Of a stretch of DNA of 64,000 nt, positions 51,853-63,638 are shown piece after piece. The position numbers and the translations under genes are program-made. The number at the start of each line of letters is the position of its first letter. The first letter of the stretch is position 1. The DNA comes from Auanema rhodensis (lineage: Eukaryota; Nematoda; Chromadorea; Rhabditida; Rhabditidae): the NCBI GenBank assembly GCA_964057225.1, contig OZ059897.1, positions 21,390,001-21,454,000 of the forward strand, read 5' to 3'. The notes under the pieces are model-generated. The model was not told the DNA's origin. It saw only the letters and a program-made list of their open reading frames with translations, and made no database searches.

Positions 51853-54800
51853 GTGCACTTGGTATGTAACTTGCTTCACGTGAAAGATAAAGAGATGCGG
51901 TTTTCAAAATTAGATTCCCCATGTCCATATTAGTCTAAAAACAAATTTTTATTGATATTGGTTCATGGTAACCATGACTTTGAAATTTACGTGAACTTTA
52001 ATTTATGCTAATTAAATGTACACGTGATGTGCACTTGGTATGTAACTCGCTTCACGTGAAAGATAAAGAGATGCGGTTTTCAAAATTAGATTCCCCATGT
52101 CCATATTAGTCTAAAAACAAATTTTTATTGATATTGGTGCATGGTAACCATGACTTTGAAATTTACGTGAACTTTAATTTATGCTAATTAAATGTACACG
52201 TGATGTGCACTTGGTATGTAACTCGCTTCACGTGAAAGATAAAGAGATGCGGTTTTCAAAATTAGATTCCCCATGTCCATATTAGTCTAAAAACAATTTT
52301 TTTTGATATTGGTGCATGGTAACCAAGACTTTGAAATTTACGTGAACTTTAATTTATGCTAATTAAATGTACACGTGATGTGCACTTGGTATGTAACTCG
52401 CTTCACGTGAAAGATGAAGAGATGCGGTTTTCAAAATTAGATTCCCCATGTCCATATTAGTCTAAAAATAAATTTTTATTGATATTGGTTCATGGTAACC
52501 ATGACTTTGAAATTTACGTGAACTTTAATTTATGCTAATTAAATGTACACGTGATGTGCACTTGGTATGTAACTCGCTCCACGTGAAAGATAAAGAGATG
52601 CGGTTTTCAAAATTAGATTCCCCATGTCCATATTAGTCTAAAAACAAATTTTTATTGATATTGGTTCATGGTAACCATGACTTTGAAATTTACGTGAACT
52701 TTAATTTATGCTAATTAAATGTACACGTGATGTGCACTTGGTATGTAACTCGCTTCACGTGAAAGATAAAGAGATGCGGTTTTCAAAATTAGATTCCCCA
52801 TGTCCATATTAGTCTAAAAACAAATTTTTATTGATATTGGTTCATGGTAACCATGACTTTGAAATTTACGTGAACTTTATTTTATGCTAATTAAATGTAC
52901 ACGTGATGTGCACTTGGTATGTAACTCGCTTCACGTGAAAGATAAAGAGATGCGGTTTTCAAAATTAGATTCCCCATGTCCATATTAGTCTAAAAACAAA
53001 TTTTTATTGATATTGGTGCATGGTAACCATGACTTTGAAATTTACGTGAACTTTAATTTATGCTAATTAAATGTACACGTGATGTGCACTTGGTATGTAA
53101 CTCGCTTCACGTAAAAGATGAAGAGATGCGGTTTTCAAAATTAGATTCCTCATGTCCATATTAGTCTAAAAACAAATTTTTATTGATATTGGTGCATGAT
53201 AACCATGACTTTGAAATTTACGTGAACTTTAATTTATGCTAATTAAATGTACACGTGATGTGCACTTGGTATGTAACTCGCTTCACGTGAAAGATCAAGA
53301 GATGCGGTTTTCAAAATTAGATTCCCCATGTCCATATTAGTCTAAAAAAAATTTTTATTGATATTGGTTCATGGTAACCATGACTTTGAAATTTACGTGA
53401 ACTTTAATTTATGCTAATTAAATGTACACGTGATGTGCACTTGGTATGTAACTCGCTTCACGTGAAAGATCAAGAGATGCGGTTTTCAAAATTAGATTCC
53501 CCATGTCCATATTAGTCTAAAAACAAATTTTTATTGATATTGGTGCATGGTAACCATGACTTTGAAATTTACGTGAACTTTAATTTATGCTAATTAAATG
53601 TACACGTGATGTGCACTTGGTATGTAACTTGCTTCACGTGAAAGATAAAGAGATGCGGTTTTCAAAATTAGATTCCCCATGTCCATATTAGTCTAAAAAC
53701 AAATTTTTATTGATATTGGTTCATGGTAACCATGACTTTGAAATTTACGTGAACTTTAATTTATGCTAATTAAATGTACACGTGATGTGCACTTGGTATG
53801 TAACTCGCTTCACGTGAAAGATAAAGAGATGCGGTTTTCAAAATTAGATTCCCCATGTCCATATTAGTCTAAAAACAAATTTTTATTGATATTGGTGCAT
53901 GGTAACCATGACTTTGAAATTTACGTGAACTTTAATTTATGCTAATTAAATGTACACGTGATGTGCACTTGGTATGTAACTCGCTTCACGTGAAAGATAA
54001 AGAGATGCGGTTTTCAAAATTAGATTCCCCATGTCCATATTAGTCTAAAAACAATTTTTTTTGATATTGGTGCATGGTAACCAAGACTTTGAAATTTACG
54101 TGAACTTTAATTTATGCTAATTAAATGTACACGTGATGTGCACTTGGTATGTAACTCGCTTCACGTGAAAGATGAAGAGATGCGGTTTTCAAAATTAGAT
54201 TCCCCATGTCCATATTAGTCTAAAAATAAATTTTTATTGATATTGGTTCATGGTAACCATGACTTTGAAATTTACGTGAACTTTAATTTATGCTAATTAA
54301 ATGTACACGTGATGTGCACTTGGTATGTAACTCGCTCCACGTGAAAGATAAAGAGATGCGGTTTTCAAAATTAGATTCCCCATGTCCATATTAGTCTAAA
54401 AACAAATTTTTATTGATATTGGTTCATGGTAACCATGACTTTGAAATTTACGTGAACTTTAATTTATGCTAATTAAATGTACACGTGATGTGCACTTGGT
54501 ATGTAACTCGCTTCACGTGAAAGATAAAGAGATGCGGTTTTCAAAATTAGATTCCCCATGTCCATATTAGTCTAAAAACAAATTTTTATTGATATTGGTT
54601 CATGGTAACCATGACTTTGAAATTTACGTGAACTTTATTTTATGCTAATTAAATGTACACGTGATGTGCACTTGGTATGTAACTCGCTTCACGTGAAAGA
54701 TAAAGAGATGCGGTTTTCAAAATTAGATTCCCCATGTCCATATTAGTCTAAAAACAAATTTTTATTGATATTGGTGCATGGTAACCATGACTTTGAAATT

Positions 54801-55368
54801 TACGTGAACTTTAATTTATGCTAATTAAATGTACACGTGATGTGCACTTGGTATGTAACTCGCTTCACGTAAAAGATGAAGAGATGCGGTTTTCAAAATT
54901 AGATTCCTCATGTCCATATTAGTCTAAAAACAAATTTTTATTGATATTGGTGCATGATAACCATGACTTTGAAATTTACGTGAACTTTAATTTATGCTAA
55001 TTAAATGTACACGTGATGTGCACTTGGTATGTAACTCGCTTCACGTGAAAGATCAAGAGATGCGGTTTTCAAAATTAGATTCCCCATGTCCATATTAGTC
55101 TAAAAAAAATTTTTATTGATATTGGTTCATGGTAACCATGACTTTGAAATTTACGTGAACTTTAATTTATGCTAATTAAATGTACACGTGATGTGCACTT
55201 GGTATGTAACTCGCTTCACGTGAAAGATCAAGAGATGCGGTTTTCAAAATTAGATTCCCCATGTCCATATTAGTCTAAAAACAAATTTTTATTGATATTG
55301 GTGCATGGTAACCATAACTTTGAAATTTACGTGAACTTTAATTTATGCTAATTAAATGTACACGTGAT
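51853..55368 (+). repeat. Doubled 10-mer HOR unit (2 x 1758 bp)
   Basis: The steps [20T][111G][175-bp 111G 123A][37G 90T][24C][149T][111G][30A 37G 67T 111G 116A][37C, C lost from the A-run][37C 111G] occur at 51853-53610 and again at 53611-55368. Each unit is exactly 1758 bp because both contain the same two 1-base-shorter monomers. Marks 90T and 116A and the lost C make the match unambiguous; the only recurrent mark I saw differing is 124A in the last monomer of the second unit. Confidence 0.94.
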
Positions 55369-58182
55369 GTGCACTTGGTATGTAACTCGCTCCACGTGAA
55401 AGATAAAGAGATGCGGTTTTCAAAAGTAGATTCCCCATGTCCATATTAGTCTAAAAACAAATTTTTATTGATATTGGTGCATGGTAACCATGACTTTGAA
55501 ATTTACGTGAACTTTAATTTATGCTAATTAAATGTACACGTGATGTGCACTTGGTATGTAACTCGCTTCACGTAAAAGATAAAGAGATGCGGTTTTCAAA
55601 ATTAGATTCCCCATGTCCATATTAGTCTAAAAACAAATTTTTATTGATATTGGTTCATGGTAACCATGACTTTGAAATTTACGTGAATTTTAATTTATGC
55701 TAATTAAATGTACACGTGATGTGCACTTGGTATGTAACTCGCTTCACGTGAAAGAAAGAGATGCGGTTTTCAAAATTAGATTCCCCATGTCCATATTAGT
55801 CTAAAAACAAATTTTTATTGATATTGGTTCATGGTAACCATGACTTTGAAATTTACGTGAACTTTAATTTATGCTAATTAAATGTACACGTGATGTGCAC
55901 TTGGTATGTAACTCGCTTCACGTGAAAGATAAAGAGATTCGGTTTTCAAAATTAGATTCCCCATGTCCATATTAGTCTAAAAACAAATTTTTATTGATAT
56001 TGGTGCATGGTAACCATGACTTTGAAATTTACGTGAACTTTAATTTATGCTAATTAAATGTACACGTGATGTGCACTTGGTATGTAACTCGCTTCACGAG
56101 AAAGATAAAGAGATGCGGTTTTCAAAATTAGATTCCCCATGTCCATATTAGTCTAAAAACAAATTTTTATTGATATTGGTTCATGGTAACCATGACTTTG
56201 AAATTTACGTGAACTTTAATTTATGCTAATTAAATGTACACGTGATGTGCACTTGGTATGTAACTCGCTTCACGTAAAAGATAAAGAGATGCGGTTTTCA
56301 AAATTAGATTCCCCATGTCCATATTAGTCTAAAAACAAATTTTTATTGATATTGGTTCATGGTAACCATGACTTTGAAATTTACGTGAACTTTAATTTAT
56401 GCTAATTAAATGTACACGTGATGTGCACTTGGTATGTAACTCGCTTCACGTGAAAGATAAAGAGATGCGGTTTTCAAAATTAGATTCCCCATGTCCATAT
56501 TAGTCTAAAAACAAATTTTTATTGATATTGGTTCATGGTAACCATGACTTTGAAATTTACGTGAACTTTAATTTATGCTAATTAAATGTACACGTGATGT
56601 GCACTTGGTATGTAACTCGCTTCACGTGAAAGATAAAGAGATTCGGTTTTCAAAATTAGATTCCCCATGTCCATTTTAGTCTAAAAACAAATTTTTATTG
56701 ATATTGGTGCATGGTAACCATGACTTTGAAATTTACGTGAACTTTAATTTATGCTAATTAAATGTACACGTGATGTGCACTTGGTATGTAACTCGCTTCA
56801 CGAGAAAGATAAAGAGATGCGGTTTTCAAAATTAGATTCCCCATGTCCATATTAGTCTAAAAACAAATTTTTATTGATATTGGTTCATGGTAACCATGAC
56901 TTTGAAATTTACGTGAACTTTAATTTATGCTAATTAAATGTACACGTGATGTGCACTTGGTATGTAACTCGCTTCACGTGAAAGATAAAGAGATGCGGTT
57001 TTCGAAATTAGATTCCCCATGTCCATATTAGTCTAAAAACAAATTTTTATCGATATTGGTTCATGGTAACCATGACTTTGAAATTTACGTGAACTTTAAT
57101 TTATGCTAATTAAATGTACATGTGATGTGCACTTGGTATGTAACTCGCTTCACGTGAAAGATAAAGAGATGCGGTTTTCAAAATTAGATTCCCCATGTCC
57201 ATATTAGTCTAAAAACAAATTTTTATTGATATTGGTTCATGGTAACCATGACTTTGAAATTTACGTGAACTTTAATTTATGCTAAATAAATGTACACGTG
57301 ATGTGCACTTGGTATGTAACTCGCTTCACGTGAAAGATAAAGAGATGCGGTTTTCAAAATTAGATTCCCCATGTCCATATTAGTCTAAAAACAAATTTTT
57401 ATTGATATTGGTTCATGGTAACCATGACTTTGAAATTTACGTGAACTTTAATTTATGCTAATTAAATGTACACGTGATGTGCACTTGGTATGTAACTCGC
57501 TTCACGAGAAAGATAAAGAGATGCGGTTTTCAAAATTAGATTCCCCATGTCCATATTAGTCTAAAAACAAATTTTTATTGATATTGGTGCATGGTAACCA
57601 TGACTTTGAAATTTACGTGAACTTTAATTTATGCTAATTAAATGTACACGTGATGTGCACTTGGTATGTAACTCGCTTCACGAGAAAGATAAAGAGATGC
57701 GGTTTTCAAAATTAGATTCCCCATGTCCATATTAGTCTAAAAACAAATTTTTATTGATATTGGTTCATGGTAACCATGACTTTGAAATTTACGTGAACTT
57801 TAATTTATGCTAATTAAATGTACACGTGATGTGCACTTGGTATGTAACTCGCTTCACGTGAAAGATAAAGAGATGCGGTTTTCGAAATTAGATTCCCCAT
57901 GTCCATATTAGTCTAAAAACAAATTTTTATCGATATTGGTTCATGGTAACCATGACTTTGAAATTTACGTGAACTTTAATTTATGCTAATTAAATGTACA
58001 TGTGATGTGCACTTGGTATGTAACTCGCTTCACGTGAAAGATAAAGAGATGCGGTTTTCAAAATTAGATTCCCCATGTCCATATTAGTCTAAAAACAAAT
58101 TTTTATTGATATTGGTTCATGGTAACCATGACTTTGAAATTTACGTGAACTTTAATTTATGCTAAATAAATGTACACGTGAT
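55369..58182 (+). repeat. Array segment with a 5-mer duplication and a 174-bp monomer
   Basis: [24C 58G 111G][30A 144T] is followed at 55721 by a 174-bp monomer that lost TA from GAAAGATAAAGAG. Later the steps [29A][54G 101C 171T][160A] occur at 56775-57302 and 57655-58182, an offset of 880 bp, with the 54G mark shared. The monomer at 57479 combines 29A with 111G and is the likely exchange site. The monomer at 56599 has 77T alone, which keeps the TAG stop. Confidence 0.86.
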
Positions 58183-60470
58183 GTGCACTTGGTATGTAAC
58201 TCGCTTCACGTGAAAGATAAAGAGATGCGGTTTTCAAAATTAGATTCCCCATGTCCATATTAGTCTAAAAACAAATTTTTATTGATATTGGTGCATGGTA
58301 ACCATGACTTTGAAATTTACGTGAACTTTAATTTATGCTAATTAAATGTACACGTGATGTGCACTTGGTATGTAACTCGCTTCACGTAAAAGATGAAAAG
58401 ATGCGGTTTTCAAAATTAGATTCCTCATGTCCATATTAGTCTAAAAACAAATTTTTATTGATATTGGTGCATGGTAACCATGACTTTGAAATTTACGTGA
58501 ACTTTAATTTATGCTAATTAAATGTACACGTGATGTGCACTTGGTATGTAACTCGCTTCACGTGAAAGATCAAGAGATGCGGTTTTCAAAATTAGATTCC
58601 CCATGTCCATATTAGTCTAAAAACAAATTTTTATTGATATTGGTTCATGGTAACCATGACTTTGAAATTTACGTGAACTTTAATTTATGCTAATTAAATG
58701 TACACGTGATGTGCACTTGGTATGTAACTCGCTTCACGTGAAAGATCAAGAGATGCGGTTTTCAAAATTAGATTCCCCATGTCCATATTAGTCTAAAAAC
58801 AAATTTTTATTGATATTGGTGCATGGTAACCATGACTTTGAAATTTACGTGAACTTTAATTTATGCTAATTAAATGTACACGTGATGTGCACTTGGTATG
58901 TAACTCGCTCCACGTGAAAGATAAAGAGATGCGGTTTTCAAAATTAGATTACCCATGTCCATATTAGTCTAAAAACAAATTTTTATTGATATTGGTGCAT
59001 GGTAACCATGACTTTGAAATTTACGTGAACTTTAATTTATGCTAATTAAATGTACACGTGATGTGCACTTGGTATGTAACTCGCTTCACGTAAAAGATAA
59101 AGAGATGCGGTTTTCAAAATTAGATTCCCCATGTCCATATTAGTCTAAAAACAAATTTTTATTGATATTGGTTCATGGTAACCATGACTTTGAAATTTAC
59201 GTGAACTTTAATTTATGCTAATTAAATGTACACGTGATGTGCACTTGGTATGTAACTCGCTTCACGTGAAAGATAAAGAGATGCGGTTTTCAAAATTAGA
59301 TTCCCCATGTCCATATTAGTCTAAAAACAAATTTTTATTGATATTGGTGCATGGTAACCATGACTTTGAAATTTACGTGAACTTTAATTTATGCTAATTA
59401 AATGTACACGTGATGTGCACTTGGTATGGAACTCGCTTCACGTGAAAGATAAAGAGATGCGGTTTTCAAAATTAGATTCCCCATGTCCATATTAGTCTAA
59501 AAACAAATTTTTATTGATATTGGTTCATGGTAACCATGACTTTGAAATTTACGTGAACTTTAATTTATGCTAATTAAATGTACACGGGATGTGCACTTGG
59601 TATGTAACTCGCTTCACGTGAAAGATAAAGAGATTCGGTTTTCAAAATTAGATTCCCCATGTCCATATTAGTCTAAAAACAAATTTTTATTGATATTGGT
59701 GCATGGTAACCATGACTTTGAAATTTACGTGAACTTTAATTTATGCTAATTAAATGTACACGTGATGTGCACTTGGTATGTAACTCGCTTCACGAGAAAG
59801 ATAAAGAGATGTGGTTTTCAAAATTAGATTCCCCATGTCCATATTAGTCTAAAAACAAATTTTTATTGATATTGGTTCATGGTAACCATGACTTTGAAAT
59901 TTACGTGAACTTTAATTTATGCTAATTAAATGTACACGTGATGTGCACTTGGTATGTAACTCGCTTCACGTGAAAGATAAAGAGATGCGGTTTTCAAAAT
60001 TAGATTCCCCATGTCCATATTAGTCTAAAAACAAATTTTTATCGATATTGGTTCATGGTAACCATGACTTTGAAATTTACGTGAACTTTAATTTATGCTA
60101 ATTAAATGTACATGTGATGTGCACTTGGTATGTAACTCGCTTCACGTGAAAGATAAAGAGATGCGGTTTTCAAAATTAGATTCCCCATGTCCATATTAGT
60201 CTAAAAACAAATTTTTATTGATATTGGTTCATGGTAACCATGACTTTGAAATTTACGTGAACTTTAATTTATGCTAAATAAATGTACACGTGATGTGCAC
60301 TTGGTATGTAACTCGCTTCACGTGAAAGATAAAGAGATGCGGTTTTCAAAATTAGATTCCCCATGTCCATATTAGTCTAAAAACAAATTTTTATTGATAT
60401 TGGTTCATGGTAACCATGACTTTGAAATTTACGTGAACTTTAATTTATGCTAATTAAATGTACACGTGAT
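58183..60470 (+). repeat. Most complete copy of steps i to u of the 21-step order
   Basis: Thirteen consecutive monomers: [111G][30A 37G 40A 67T 111G][37C][37C 111G][24C 65A 111G][30A][111G][15G 173G][45T 111G][29A 46T][101C 171T][160A][plain]. No step is missing compared with the composite order from other regions. A few private changes (65A, 173G, 46T) distinguish this copy. Confidence 0.89.
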
Positions 60471-61526
60471 GTGCACTTGGTATGTAACTCGCTTCACGTG
60501 AAAGATAAAGAGATGCGGTTTTCTAAATTAGATTCCCCATGTCCATATTAGTCTAAAAACAAATTTTTATTGATATTGGTTCATGGTAACCATAACTTTG
60601 AAATTTACGTGAACTTTAATTTATGCTAATTAAATGTACACGTGATGTGCACTTGGTATGTAACTCGCTTCACGTGAAAGATAAAGAGATTCGGTTTTCA
60701 AAATTAGATTCCCCATGTCCATATTAGTCTAAAAACAAATTTTTATTGATATTAGTGCATGGTAACCATGACTTTGAAATTTACGTGAACTTTAATTTAT
60801 GCTAATTAAATGTACACGTGATGTGCACTTGGTATGTAACTCGCTTCACGAGAAAGATAAAGAGATGCGGTTTTCAAAATTAGATTCCCCATGTCCATAT
60901 TAGTCTAAAAACAAATTTTTATTGATATTGGTTCATGGTAACCATGACTTTGAAATTTACGTGAACTTTAATTTATGCTAATTAAATGTACACGTGATGT
61001 GCACTTGGTATGTAACTCGCTTCACGTGATAGATAAAGAGATGCGGTTTTCAAAATTAGATTCCCCATGTCCATATTAGTCTAAAAACAAATTTTTATCG
61101 ATATTGGTTCATGGTAACCATGACTTTGAAATTTACGTGAACTTTAATTTATGCTAATTAAATGTACATGTGATGTGCACTTGGTATGTAACTCGCTTCA
61201 CGTGAAAGATAAAGAGATGCGGTTTTCAAAATTAGATTCCCCATGTCCATATTAGTCTAAAAACAAATTTTTATTGATATTGGTTCATGGTAACCATGAC
61301 TTTGAAATTTACGTGAACTTTAATTTATGCTAATTAAATGTACACGTGATGTGCACTTGGTATGTAACTCGCTTCACGTGAAAGATAAAGAGATGCGGTT
61401 TTCAAAATTAGATTCCCCATGTCCATATTAGTCTAAAAACAAATTTTTATCGATATTGGTTCATGGTAACCATGACTTTGAAATTTACGTGAACTTTAAT
61501 TTATGCTAATTAAATGTACACGTGAT
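60471..61526 (+). repeat. Transition to the 61T patch
   Basis: Six monomers: [54T 124A][45T 111G with G-to-A at 109][29A][32T 101C 171T][plain][101C]. Several carry private single-base changes. No tandem duplication is evident within it. Confidence 0.8.
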
Positions 61527-63638
61527 GTGCTCTTGGTATGTAACTCGCTTCACGTGAAAGATAAAGAGATGCGGTTTTCAAAATTATATTCCCCATGTCC
61601 ATATTAGTCTAAAAACAAATTTTTATCGATATTGGTTCATGGTAACCATGACTTTGAAATTTACGTGAACTTTAATTTATGCTAATTAAATGTACACGTG
61701 ATGTGCACTTGGTATGTAACTCGCTTCACGTGAAAGATAAAGAGATGCGGTTTTCAAAATTATATTCCCCATGTCCATATTAGTCTGAAAACAAATTTTT
61801 ATTGATATTGGTGCATGGTAACCATGACTTTGAAATTTACGTGAACTTTAATTTATGCTAATTAAATGTACACGTGATGTGCACTTGGTATGTAACTCGC
61901 TTCACTTGAAAGATAAAGAGATGCGGTTTTCAAAATTATATTCCCCATGTCCATATTAGTCTGAAAACAAATTTTTATCGATATTGGTTCATGGTAACCA
62001 TGACTTTGAAATTTACGTGAACTTTAATTTATGCTAATTAAATGTACACGTGATGTGCACTTGGTATGTAACTCGCTTCACGTGAAAGATAAAGAGATGC
62101 GGTTTTCAAAATTATATTCCCCATGTCCATATTAATCTGAAAACAAATTTTTATTGATATTGGTGCATGGTAACCATGACTTTGAAATTTACGTGAACTT
62201 TAATTTATGCTAATTAAATGTACACGTGATGTGCACTTGGTATGTAACTCGCTTCACGTGAAAGATGAAGAGATGCGGTTTTCAAAATTATATTCCCCAT
62301 GTCCATATTAGTCTGAAAACAAATTTTTATTGATATTGGTGCATGGTAACCATGACTTTGAAATTTACGTGAACTTTAATTTATGCTAATTAAATGTACA
62401 CGTGATGTGCACTTGGTATGTAACTCGCTTCACGTGAAAGATAAAGAGATGCGGTTTTCAAAATTATATTCCCCATGTCCATATTAGTCTAAAAACAAAT
62501 TTTTATCGATATTGGTTCATGGTAACCATGACTTTGAAATTTACGTGAACTTTAATTTATGCTAATTAAATGTACACGTGATGTGCACTTGGTATGTAAC
62601 TCGCTTCACGTGAAAGATAAAGAGATGCGGTTTTCAAAATTATATTCCCCATGTCCATATTAGTCTGAAAACAAATTTTTATTGATATTGGTGCATGGTA
62701 ACCATGACTTTGAAATTTACGTGAACTTTAATTTATGCTAATTAAATGTACACGTGATGTGCACTTGGTATGTAACTCGCTTCACTTGAAAGATAAAGAG
62801 ATGCGGTTTTCAAAATTATATTCCCCATGTCCATATTAGTCTGAAAACAAATTTTTATCGATATTGGTTCATGGTAACCATGACTTTGAAATTTACGTGA
62901 ACTTTAATTTATGCTAATTAAATGTACACGTGATGTGCACTTGGTATGTAACTCGCTTCACGTGAAAGATAAAGAGATGCGGTTTTCAAAATTATATTCC
63001 CCATGTCCATATTAATCTGAAAACAAATTTTTATTGATATTGGTGCATGGTAACCATGACTTTGAAATTTACGTGAACTTTAATTTATGCTAATTAAATG
63101 TACACGTGATGTGCACTTGGTATGTAACTCGCTTCACGTGAAAGATGAAGAGATGCGGTTTTCAAAATTATATTCCCCATGTCCATATTAGTCTGAAAAC
63201 AAATTTTTATTGATATTGGTGCATGGTAACCATGACTTTGAAATTTACGTGAACTTTAATTTATGCTAATTAAATGTACACGTGATGTGCACTTGGTATG
63301 TAACTCGCTTCACGTGAAAGATAAAGAGATGCGGTTTTCAAAATTATATTCCCCATGTCCATATTAGTCTAAAAACAAATTTTTATCGATATTGGTTCAT
63401 GGTAACCATGACTTTGAAATTTACGTGAACTTTAATTTATGCTAATTAAATGTACACGTGATGTGCACTTGGTATGTAACTCGCTTCACGTGAAAGATAA
63501 AGAGATGCGGTTTTCAAAATTATATTCCCCATGTCCATATTAGTCTGAAAACAAATTTTTATTGATATTGGTGCATGGTAACCATGACTTTGAAATTTAC
63601 GTGAACTTTAATTTGTGCTAATTAAATGTACACGTGAT
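61527..63638 (+). repeat. Homogeneous patch of twelve 61T monomers with a repeated 5-mer
   Basis: Every monomer here carries 61T, whereas elsewhere 61T monomers are isolated. The steps [61T 85G 111G][28T 61T 85G 101C][61T 81A 85G 111G][37G 61T 85G 111G][61T 101C] occur at 61703-62582 and 62583-63462. They are preceded by [5T 61T 101C] at 61527 and followed by [61T 85G 111G 153G] at 63463. Changes 28T (CACTTG) and 81A fix the 880-bp period. The patch begins with GTGCTC in place of GTGCAC, and the first monomer after it (63639) also begins GTGCTC. Confidence 0.93.
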
